A DNA stretch of 25,273 nucleotides. It comes from Tritrichomonas musculus. Taxonomy: Eukaryota > Parabasalia > Tritrichomonadida > Tritrichomonadidae. Position 1 is the first letter of the stretch; every line of letters starts with the position of its first letter. The position numbers were made by a program, and so were the translations under genes. The notes beneath the pieces are model-generated. The model made no database searches and had not been told where the DNA came from. It was given only the letters and a program-made list of their open reading frames with translations. The DNA lies in assembly GCA_039105265.1 (NCBI GenBank), contig JAPFFF010000350.1:1-25273 (forward strand). Reading direction: 5' to 3'. Positions 1-7,063 of the stretch are shown here, piece after piece.

Positions 1-546
1 TTATAAATTCAGATTTTCCTCGGGAAAAAAAGCTTGAATTCATTTCAGAAAATCAGGACAAGGAAAAAAAATGTTGTTAAGTACATTTTAATATTTTTTT
101 ATTTGTTTTTGACGATTATATTTAAAAGATATATTTATTAGATATTGATTATGATCCTTAAGTGAATTCATTTCTTTTACTTGCATATTGAGGTTTGCCT
201 CTGTACTTTTTTATTGAAATGAATATAATTATAATGGATAAGTAACAGGTTGAAATTAACATGATTAAAAAGATTATTATACTTGTGATTTAAAAGATTG
301 TAGATATTAAACCACAATAATAGAATGTTTTTATTTGAAAATGAACAATATATATATATAGTTTTGATAATTAGAATACTTTTAAATACAAATCAATGCT
401 ATAAACTAAAGTTGCTTTTTCTTTTATATTTTAAAAGAAAATATGAGGATATATTTTTAACTTAGTATATTGAATTTATCTCATTCAATTTCCAAATAAA
501 AGTTCATACTTTTTGAATAACATATAAAAATCTTATAAACATATAA
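1..546. other. AT-rich intergenic region upstream of the lipase
   Basis: No open frame of useful length and no RNA gene is visible. There is a short TA microsatellite near 349-360. The last 40 bases carry an ACTTTTTGAA word (508-517), listed separately as a possible promoter motif. Confidence 0.6.
508..517 (+). promoter_or_regulatory. Possible core promoter word ACTTTTTGAA upstream of the lipase
   Basis: The word ACTTTTTGAA ends 29 bases before the lipase ATG. A similar word, ACTTTTTCAC, lies about 20-30 bases before the ATG of the membrane-protein gene at 3778. Trichomonad promoters are known to be short and close to the ATG. Assigning this word as a promoter element is inference, because the same word also recurs in gene-free DNA of this window. 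Confidence 0.3.
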
Positions 547-1488
547 ATGGTATCTAATATAGCTCTACCATCATCTATTTTTCTTCAACTAGCGATTCGT
601 TTATCTCACGCAACCTATAAAGCAAATTTTTCAAATTTTACAGGCCTGATTTATAAAAATAGTTCTTATGATACTCCATATCATCCAGTTTTTTATGTTT
701 ATTCACAAGACAATACTTTGTTCGTTTTAACTCGTGGATCCAAAACATACGATGACTTTGCAACAGCTGCTATTTTCTCTGAAATGACAACTGAATATGG
801 CACTTTTCATACAGGCTATTACAAATCTGCTTTATATGTCTGGAAAGAAGTGAAAGATTATGTAAGAGATTTTTCAGGTAAAGTTGTATTTGTTGGCCAT
901 TCATATGGAGCTGCTGTTTCACAGATTTTACATATTTTTGCTAACGATCAATTCCCACGTAAGGGCAAGAAGAACTCAATTCCATATGAATCTTATTGTT
1001 TTGCAGCGCCGCCTACAATGAATGAGGAAGCGTATGCTCCAATCAAAAATTATATGTTCACTTTTGTGAATGATGATGATATAGTGCCAACTATATCTAT
1101 ACCAAATTGCCTCAATAGATTTCATCTAATTGCACCAGTTATCAATATAATTCCTCAAGATGTTTTGACAAAAACAGTTTTAAACCTTTTAAAGCTTATT
1201 AATATCACATCACTTCTTGACCAACAACTCTTCAATATGATATACAGAGCTGTTCCAACTTGTATCAACGCTATCAAAGAATGTGAAGCTGGTGTTCCAA
1301 AACTCGTTAAATTCACAGGCGGAACTGTGTTTCAGATGAAAATTGGAGAGCCAAAGAAATTAGCTCAGTGTCTAATTGATCCATCTACTCTTAATATGCT
1401 GTCAATAACTTTAAACTCTGTTAAAAACCATCATGATGAAAGATATATTGATCTTATGGACCAAATTATACCAGAAAACTTTTATTAG
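547..1488 (+). CDS. Class-3 (Rhizomucor-type) lipase, alpha/beta hydrolase
   Basis: The protein has 313 residues and probably hydrolyses ester bonds of acylglycerols or phospholipids. Seen in the sequence: an oxyanion-type segment RGSKTYDD at 63-70, the nucleophile elbow GHSYG at 117-121 with Ser119, the class-3 motif NDDDIVP at 175-181 with Asp178 as the likely catalytic acid, and a C-terminal NHHDERY at 294-300 giving His295 or His296 as the likely third triad member. Order and spacing match the lipase class-3 family, including the sn1-diacylglycerol-lipase-like members common in trichomonads. I see no signal peptide, and the mildly hydrophobic N-terminus is not convincing as a membrane anchor, so a cytosolic or membrane-peripheral enzyme is likely. 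The ATG at 547 is the first in frame. The gene ends TAG and stands alone, convergent with the HOOK gene downstream. The substrate cannot be told from the sequence. Confidence 0.88.
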   Translation: MVSNIALPSSIFLQLAIRLSHATYKANFSNFTGLIYKNSSYDTPYHPVFYVYSQDNTLFVLTRGSKTYDDFATAAIFSEMTTEYGTFHTGYYKSALYVWKEVKDYVRDFSGKVVFVGHSYGAAVSQILHIFANDQFPRKGKKNSIPYESYCFAAPPTMNEEAYAPIKNYMFTFVNDDDIVPTISIPNCLNRFHLIAPVINIIPQDVLTKTVLNLLKLINITSLLDQQLFNMIYRAVPTCINAIKECEAGVPKLVKFTGGTVFQMKIGEPKKLAQCLIDPSTLNMLSITLNSVKNHHDERYIDLMDQIIPENFY

Positions 1489-1745
1489 CCTTTTTTTGTA
1501 CCAATAACGCATAATTATATCATATTTAATGCGAGTACTATAATATATTAAAACTATTTTTATCTTTACAAAATTCCATATTATGTAGTTCAAATGTTCC
1601 TATTTTTGTTTATCAAATAACTTGCTTTTTTAATATATGGTAGATCTAAATAACAAAGAGATAGATAAATGACAACATCTTTATTTTTGAATGGTTAATG
1701 TTAAATTAATAACATATATAATCATAATTTATGATGAAAATGTAA

Positions 1746-3062
1746 TCATTCTGGCTTCAAATAAACTGAGGATGATCTGACATGTTCGAGGAAAGAGTGT
1801 TGATTTTTCATTTTTTCTATTGCTTCTGCTCTTACCAATAATTCAACAATTTCATCATTCAAATGATTATTTCGCTCAGTTAGCGCATCAATATCATTTG
1901 ATAAAGTTGACGACATGTCACTATTGCCATTTTCATTTTTATTTTCACCTTCCCCAGAAGGCTGCTGTTCTATAGCTTGCGGCCCTCCAAGCAGTTCTAT
2001 TTTTTCATTTATATCTTCATTAACATTGTTAATTTCTTTTTTTAATTTTGAAATTGCCAATCGAAGTTTTTCTGTATAATCAGGCCGAATAATCTTTTCA
2101 GCCTCATCAATTTCTTGAAGTAGCTTAATAGCTGTCGGGTCAGTAGAATCTCGAAATCCTTCTATTGTTGGAGTGCTTTGGCTAATTTTTTGACGTAATG
2201 ATTTAAGCCGGGCATTAATGGCTTCTTGTTCGGCTTGAAGTTTATTTTTCTGTTCAGCAAATGGCTCAAGCTCTGCAATTTCATTATCAAGGTTCTTAAT
2301 TTCTTCCTCTTCACGATTTTTGGCGTTCATGGCTTCTGCAATTTTGGCAGAAGATTCAGAAGAACTATCTGAAGGAGTATTTGAAGGAACATTTGAATTT
2401 TGAATTTTTTCTTTTTCATTTTTTAAGTCTGAATTTTCTGAAAGAAGTTGATCTTTTTCACTTTCAAGTCTTTTAAGAGTAATTTCAAGTTTTATGCGTT
2501 GTGTACGCATTTCAGGTGTTTCTACACTTGAAGGCGTAGGAGGTGCTTTTGTTGGGGTTGTAGTTACAGATTTTGGCGAGGCTGACTCATTTGCTTGATG
2601 ATTTGAAGGAGTGGCAGGTTTGTTAATCTGCAAAGTTATCAATTCTTTAAATGCTGCTTGTGTTGTTTTTGGGAGTGATTTAACTATTTTCATTAATTCA
2701 TCTTTTTTAGGTGTTTTTAGAGCATAAGCAAAAATCATTGATAAAAAGTTTAATAGCTGCTCAGGTTTTGAATTTCTTGCGATGCCCATGACATCAACAG
2801 GCGCTGTGAGTTTAACACTTGCGAATGGCTCTTTGACTTGGTTATATATATTTTTTAAATTCTTGAGGCAATTAAACCAATAATCATTTTTGCTTCGATC
2901 TATCGCAAGAAGTTGATCTAAGTTAATCTTAATATCATTAGATAATTGATTGATAATCATTGCTAGAACATGCCCCTCACGAAGTGAATTGAAATCGGGA
3001 CAGTTTTCTTCTGTTACGCCATCGAAACTTCTAATTAGTGGAAGGATTGCTTCTTGATCCAT
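1746..3062 (-). CDS. HOOK-domain-like coiled-coil protein
   Basis: The protein has 438 residues from the ATG at 3062. A longer frame reaching 3101 has no ATG there, so the MDQEAIL start is preferred. Residues 1-150 read like the HOOK (calponin-like helical) domain: an N-terminal helix, an NDYWFNCLKNL helix at 59-69 resembling the family's NW-xx-R-xx-NLK signature, and DVMGIARNSKPEQLLNFLSM at 90-109, which parallels the D-xx-x-IA ... EL-xx-LLQLIL helix. Residues 150-185 are a Ser/Thr/Pro-rich linker. About 186-225, 238-298, 310-358 and 386-425 are charged heptad-like coiled coils broken by low-complexity spacers. In the known family this domain binds dynein light intermediate chain and the coiled coil carries cargo or dynein contacts. 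A role in microtubule transport is inference. It could also be another NN-calponin-homology-type cytoskeletal protein. The gene is convergent with the lipase, with 257 bp between them. Confidence 0.62.
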   Translation of the reverse strand: MDQEAILPLIRSFDGVTEENCPDFNSLREGHVLAMIINQLSNDIKINLDQLLAIDRSKNDYWFNCLKNLKNIYNQVKEPFASVKLTAPVDVMGIARNSKPEQLLNFLSMIFAYALKTPKKDELMKIVKSLPKTTQAAFKELITLQINKPATPSNHQANESASPKSVTTTPTKAPPTPSSVETPEMRTQRIKLEITLKRLESEKDQLLSENSDLKNEKEKIQNSNVPSNTPSDSSSESSAKIAEAMNAKNREEEEIKNLDNEIAELEPFAEQKNKLQAEQEAINARLKSLRQKISQSTPTIEGFRDSTDPTAIKLLQEIDEAEKIIRPDYTEKLRLAISKLKKEINNVNEDINEKIELLGGPQAIEQQPSGEGENKNENGNSDMSSTLSNDIDALTERNNHLNDEIVELLVRAEAIEKMKNQHSFLEHVRSSSVYLKPE

Positions 3063-3777
3063 TAAAAAAAAATTTGTACAACAGGCTGAATAAAAATTCA
3101 CTTTTTAAAAAAATCTGGATAAATAATATCAGAAAAAAATATTCTTTAATTTTATTGATCATATTTGTAATCCTACAGCATCATTTGAATACCGATAGAT
3201 AGTTATTATTCCCAAGCACCACTTACTCTTACAGAGATTGTATTCAGTTTTAATGAAAAAGTTTAAATTTAAGATATAATTATCATTTTCTATACTTTTT
3301 ATTGAAAAATGAACAAGAAAGCTTATTTTGTAATTTAATTTACTATTAATTTACCTGAAATACACATACACCAAATATTTAATGAAATAATAATTCAAAG
3401 ATATTGTGTTTCATATTAAATAACTTAAATAATGATTTGTAATATTGATCTAGGTATAATTAATGACTTAAAATAATTCATCGTCAAAAATTATATAAAA
3501 TGATATTTATTAATTTAATTTCAAAACGATAACATTTAATTTACTGATTAATGGTCGTTTTTAAACTTTTGTTGTTTCAAAACGATAAAATAATATAATA
3601 TAAATGGCCTTCCACGCTACAATTGCAGCGTTTTAAAAAGATTCATTCATACTTTCAATTTTCTATATTCAATTCAATTTAAATTTATTGAATATTGAAT
3701 TCTTTAAAATTTTCATGAAATATTTCTTTCAAATATTTGATCAAATAACTTTTTCACAATACTACATCAAATTTAAA
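3063..3777. other. Divergent intergenic region between HOOK-like and membrane-protein genes
   Basis: These 715 bases separate two divergently transcribed genes and must hold both promoters. Two AAACGATAA words and a relatively GC-rich ACGCTACAATTGCAGCGT segment, a near-palindrome around ATTGCAGCG, lie near 3525-3633. ATTCACTTTTT (3097-3106) lies about 35 bases before the HOOK-gene ATG, but on the opposite strand to that gene. No further gene is visible. Confidence 0.5.
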
Positions 3778-4461
3778 ATGGATTCTCAACCAAAACTACT
3801 TCTCAGAGAAATAATTTCATCAGCAATCGTTGGAATTTTCTTATATGGATATTGCCAGGAGCCAGATTACATCCGTTGCATTTGCTTTACACCACTTGCT
3901 ATTATATCATTATCTCGCATATTACTTCAACTTATGGGACAATTAAGGACTGATATATATTGTGGTTTAACAGAAAAATGGATGCTTTCTGCCATGAATG
4001 TTCCATGCATTTTCTTTGTATGCACTTTGTTTGCTGTTGATTTTGTTCTTGCATACAAAAGCTCTATTTCTCCACCTATTATTTTGACTTTAAAGGCATA
4101 TGTAACTCTTAATTACATCATGTATGCCCGCTTTTATTTTGGATTTTTCAACCTAGAACTCCAATTTCCATTTATTATCCTTATTATTGAAGCGGCAATT
4201 ATGGGATTAACCTGGAATTTCACACCGGATCAGAGTTTAGAAACAAAAATGTTATTAATTACAGCTGAAATGCTTATTTATCAGATAGTTATTTATGTAA
4301 TTATCTTACCTAAACAAACTAAGAATATTGTTCCGCTTTTGGATCTACCATATAGAGAACATGAGCAAGCGCAAGCTAGGATGGGAGCTCAAACACAACA
4401 ATCAAAGAAACAGCCATCCACATCAACAAATAAGAAATCTCAGAACAAAAAGAAAGACTAA
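3778..4461 (+). CDS. Small multi-span membrane protein with C-terminal KKKD (ER-retrieval-like) tail
   Basis: The protein has 227 residues from the ATG at 3778 (MDSQPKL). The frame is open further upstream, but an N-terminal extension would be AT-rich leader, so the downstream ATG is preferred. Hydrophobic stretches near residues 8-26, 32-52, 75-93, 100-117, 120-145 and 158-177 predict about five or six membrane spans. After residue 185 the protein is hydrophilic and ends in a Gln/Ser/Lys-rich tail. The last four residues, KKKD, satisfy the dilysine KKxx retrieval signal known for type-I ER membrane proteins, so residence in the ER or early secretory pathway is a reasonable inference. The stop TAA is followed by A, giving TAAA. 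In Trichomonas vaginalis a UAAA overlapping the stop can act as the polyadenylation signal. I do not recognise the family. The topology loosely recalls Tmem33/Pom33-type or tetra-spanning ER proteins, without decisive motifs. Confidence 0.75.
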   Translation: MDSQPKLLLREIISSAIVGIFLYGYCQEPDYIRCICFTPLAIISLSRILLQLMGQLRTDIYCGLTEKWMLSAMNVPCIFFVCTLFAVDFVLAYKSSISPPIILTLKAYVTLNYIMYARFYFGFFNLELQFPFIILIIEAAIMGLTWNFTPDQSLETKMLLITAEMLIYQIVIYVIILPKQTKNIVPLLDLPYREHEQAQARMGAQTQQSKKQPSTSTNKKSQNKKKD

Positions 4462-5250
4462 ATTTCATTTTTTACGCAGAAAAAAACAAGAAATTAATAA
4501 TTTACTTAGTTTATATAAAACAATTCAGCTTTCCAAGCAAGCTTAAATAACTTGAAAATATTATTTCACTTTTTAACCATCATAAAAAGTTTTAAAAGGC
4601 TATGAAAATTATGAATATAACTTTTTGAAAAATATAAATTTTTATTTGAATGTAATTCATTGAATGATTTTTTAAAAAAGAGTATTCAAAATTTTTACAT
4701 TGAACCATTGAATTTTTTTTGACTTCATCTTCTAACTTTTTAGTATTCAAAGCTTGATCAATCATTTTGAAAAATAAATAATTTATCAATAAATTGATAT
4801 AATATATAATTAGCATTGATAACTAAAAAAAAATCAGATATAACCAAAGAATAAATTGTATATAATATGGATTAAACTTTTTGTGAAATTCTCTATTCAA
4901 AATATTCAATTACATCACCTACCGTTTTTCGGAAAAGGTAGAAATAGTTATATTTGAGGAATTTTCAAATCATTACAAACGTTTAAACGCATTTTACCTA
5001 ATGTACAGATAAGAAAATCGAATATTCCATTAATTTTTATAGTATTTTTTCAATTGGAATATGGTTTAAAAAAAATATCATGTAATTTCGTGCGAGCTTT
5101 TTGAGAAGATGCTTGCAAATAAGTTCACAAAAATAATTGAATTGTTTTTGATCAGCATCATTCAAAAAGTGAACTGATAGAAAAAGTTTAATCGGTATTA
5201 TATTCAAAAAGTTTTATTCTATTATAAATAGCGCCATTTTATTATAGTAT
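4462..5250. other. Gene-free AT-rich stretch
   Basis: No supported gene. The region contains several ACTTTTTGAA words on either strand (near 4620, 5161-5170 and 5204-5213), a hairpin at 4919-4941 and a CGTTTAAACG palindrome near 4980. Short frames here are AT-rich and low in complexity and are not called. Confidence 0.5.
4919..4941. repeat. Short perfect hairpin
   Basis: CTACC pairs with GGTAG, and the enclosed TTTT pairs with AAAA around a TCGG loop after one bulged G. It is more GC-rich than its surroundings. The function is unknown. It may be the 3' hairpin of a small RNA or chance. Confidence 0.35.
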
Positions 5251-5318
5251 TTTTGGCTTATGGAACTCATGTGTTTTGGAATTCTTCTGCAGGGAATCTT
5301 ACAATCTTGAGGCCCTAA

Positions 5319-5336
5319 GCAGTAGTGCTCTACTGC
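5319..5336. repeat. Perfect 7-bp hairpin in a GC-richer patch
   Basis: GCAGTAG and CTACTGC pair around a TGCT loop. The surrounding 5215-5375 is markedly less AT-rich than its flanks and has two CTGCAG words. It may belong to a small RNA or be a remnant of the sequence that precedes the 122-bp tandem repeats. Confidence 0.35.
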
Positions 5337-5470
5337 AGATGGCTCTGCATTTTAGGAATCATCAGCCAAGAATAATAGTAATTTTATCAATTACCTTATG
5401 ATTTGTAACCAGGTGCTCATTTACTAAACAATATAGAACCAAAATTCCGTGTAGACTATACAAATCACCA

Positions 5471-5827
5471 AAAATCTTGTACTGATTTCTCAATCGAAAT
5501 AATAGTTAATCAACAAAAGCGATTTCTACATATAATTTACTTTTTTACTTTTCTTTTGATGTTTTATTAAACGTTTGTTATATGAACCATACAAAATCTT
5601 GTACTGATTTCTCAATTGAAATAATAGTTAATCAACAAAAGCGATTTCTACATATAATTTTCTTTTTTACTTTTCTTTTGATGTTTTTTTAAACGTTTGT
5701 TATACGAACCATCCAAAATCTTGTACTGATTTCTCAATCGAAATAATAGTTAATCAACAAAAGCGATTTCTACATATAATTTACTTTTTTACTTTTCTTT
5801 TGATGTTTTATTAAACGTTTGTTATAT
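5471..5827. repeat. Tandem repeat, about 2.9 copies of a 122-bp unit
   Basis: Unit starts are at 5471, 5593 and 5715, each beginning AAAATCTTGTACTGATTTC. The copies differ at only a few sites, for example CAATCG versus CAATTG and TTTTATTAAACG versus TTTTTTTAAACG, so the duplication is recent. No open frame spans it. It lies 330 bp left of the virus-like island and could belong to it or mark an older insertion. Confidence 0.9.
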
Positions 5828-6157
5828 CTTGATATGTTTAAATTGTAATTTTATTTGAATGTGAATCATCTTTTAAAATTATCTTTCAAAATATTAAACA
5901 AAAAGGTAAATATTATATAAATAAAACTAAATAAATAATAAATGTTGAATTAAAATGTTCTTTTATTAATTTTTATTGAAATGATTATCTGAATTTACTC
6001 AAAAATTTTTTTACTTTTCATGAAATTGTCTGCTGCTCTCTAACATTTAATTTTACTCTTAATTCTAAGCATTTTTTCTTATAAACGGTCTTCATTTGAT
6101 TTATCGCAAATTTGATGATTTCGAAGGTTTAAAGATGATATGCATATTTTGATGATT
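5828..6157. other. AT-rich spacer between tandem repeats and virus-like island
   Basis: I see no gene or RNA. Base composition becomes less extreme towards 6060-6157, which suggests that the left edge of the island lies close to there, but I cannot identify a terminal repeat. Confidence 0.4.
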
Positions 6158-6370
6158 TCAAGAGAGCTCACTTGTATCGAACTTACTAGCATTCGGATTG
6201 CGGCGGAACAGAGTATTAAGAGTTTTATAATCTCTCTTAGCAGTTAACTCGGTAATAGCTCGTTTAAGTACTGTTAAGTCGTCTGTAGTGTATAACTCTT
6301 CTAGACTTGTTTGTGTTGTATTCTTACTCTTACTCATTTCTATGTAATTAAACTCACACATTTCTCGCAC
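6158..6370 (-). CDS. Small protein of unknown family, paralogue of the one at 6779-7024
   Basis: The frame gives 70 residues. A second Met at residue 12 (MSKSKNTTQ), giving 59 residues, is an equally likely start. The core from TSLEEL to the end aligns without gaps to residues 2-51 of the protein at 6779-7024, with 25 of 50 positions identical, including DYKT, NTL, RRNPN, KF and EL. The predicted shape is two or three helices with a basic turn (RRNPN). The function is unknown. The RR-N-P-N turn could bind nucleic acid, but this is only a suggestion. It is on the same strand as the helicase and separated from the other copy by a tRNA-like unit. Its conservation against its paralogue argues that it is, or recently was, a real gene despite the small size. 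Confidence 0.6.
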   Translation of the reverse strand: MREMCEFNYIEMSKSKNTTQTSLEELYTTDDLTVLKRAITELTAKRDYKTLNTLFRRNPNASKFDTSELS

Positions 6371-6441
6371 AAAAACAATACTATATTCGCATTATACAGT
6401 TTAAATATGTAATCTGAACCTAATAAATGTTAGCGCTAACG

Positions 6442-6521
6442 GGTACAGTCGTAGAGTCATGAAGCATGTCTCCCAGCTTCGGCGGCAGGCATGAGTTCGA
6501 TTCTCCTCAGTACCGATTTTT
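6442..6521 (+). tRNA. tRNA-like Pol III unit, non-canonical
   Basis: GGTACAG (6442-6448) pairs with CAGTACC (6508-6514) at six of seven positions as an acceptor stem. Next to it lies a good T-arm: ATGAG, loop TTCGATT (6496-6502), CTCCT, with the conserved TTC and A positions and a B-box-like GTTCGATTC. A run of five T at 6517-6521 directly follows the discriminator and would end Pol III transcription. The total of 73 bases is tRNA size. The middle does not fold normally: no clean D-arm is seen, and the best central stem, GAAGC/GCTTC (6461-6480), has a 10-base loop, so no anticodon can be assigned. An A-box-like TAGCGCTAACGG lies just upstream (6431-6442). It may be a degenerate or divergent tRNA, or a tRNA-like RNA of the virus-like island. 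Confidence 0.4.
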
Positions 6522-6611
6522 CGTGTTATTTTGTATCATATTTGTGATAGAGCCCTAGCGAACTAAACACCTTGTGGTAAGCTATTGCTTGTGGTATAGA
6601 TAGCACGAAGG

Positions 6612-6627
6612 CATTTGTCGACAAATG
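6612..6627. repeat. Perfect 16-bp palindrome CATTTGTCGACAAATG
   Basis: The palindrome has a SalI-type centre and is perfect over all 16 bases. It sits 90 bp past the tRNA-like unit. Such a site could bind a dimeric protein. The role is unknown. Confidence 0.6.
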
Positions 6628-6644
6628 TAATCCCTGTAATGAAA

Positions 6645-6752
6645 AGACTTCCAGTCTCTTCCCCAGCCATAGTGGATGCAGTGTTTCTCTTTATGGGATG
6701 GTATCATCCCGGGTACGTATCATCTCATATCGAATGCATTACGCATCCACGT
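6645..6752. ncRNA. Strongly paired non-coding segment, possible structured RNA
   Basis: Three nested or adjacent stems are seen: AGACT/AGTCT around a 3-base loop (6645-6657), a perfect hairpin GGGATG-GTAT-CATCCC (6695-6710), and an 8-bp stem GTGGATGC (6672-6679) with GCATCCAC (6743-6750) enclosing that hairpin. The density of perfect stems in about 110 bases, between the two small genes and downstream of the Pol III unit, suggests a folded RNA or a structured DNA region such as an origin. A plus-strand frame overlaps it but has no protein-like features and is rejected. Confidence 0.4.
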
Positions 6753-6778
6753 AGACAGATTGGTTTTTGCTCGGCGAT

Positions 6779-7024
6779 TTATTTTTTAGGTTTTGCATGT
6801 GGAGGTCTTGTCTCGAATTTCATTACACCATTTCTCTTAGTAAAGTGTCTATCTTCACATGGTATATCTTCATTAAGTTCACGAGTATTAAATTTCCATG
6901 TATTAGGATTACGACGTAACAATGTATTAACTGTCTTATAGTCTTTCGATTCGACAAGTCTAGCGAGTTCATACTTCAACTTATTCATATCATTCATTGC
7001 GAAGAGTTCTGCTAATGCTGTCAT
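6779..7024 (-). CDS. Small protein of unknown family, paralogue of the one at 6158-6370
   Basis: The protein has 81 residues from MTALAELFAMND. Residues 2-51 align to the other small protein with 50% identity (DYKT, NTL, RRNPN, KF and EL shared). The remaining 30 residues are a basic, Pro-rich tail ending RPPHAKPKK that the paralogue lacks. Helices are likely over 2-40. It lies 39 bp downstream of the helicase on the same strand and may be co-transcribed with it. I recognise no family. A basic tail next to a helicase gene makes a DNA- or RNA-bound accessory role possible, but nothing shows it directly. Confidence 0.65.
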   Translation of the reverse strand: MTALAELFAMNDMNKLKYELARLVESKDYKTVNTLLRRNPNTWKFNTRELNEDIPCEDRHFTKRNGVMKFETRPPHAKPKK

Positions 7025-7063
7025 TTAAGTACGAGAAAAATACATCGAAAACGCATCGTCAAC

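Noticed and set aside
4592-4816. Minus-strand frame of 74 residues
   Set aside because: Ile/Phe/Lys-rich low complexity, no family, and no paralogue in the window.
5471-5827. 122-bp repeats as a CRISPR array or centromeric satellite
   Set aside because: The units are directly adjacent without spacers and only three in number, and the organism is eukaryotic.
6615-6941. Plus-strand frame of 108 residues
   Set aside because: It overlaps the small minus-strand gene and a densely paired non-coding segment, and shows no recognisable domain. The minus-strand gene has a conserved paralogue.
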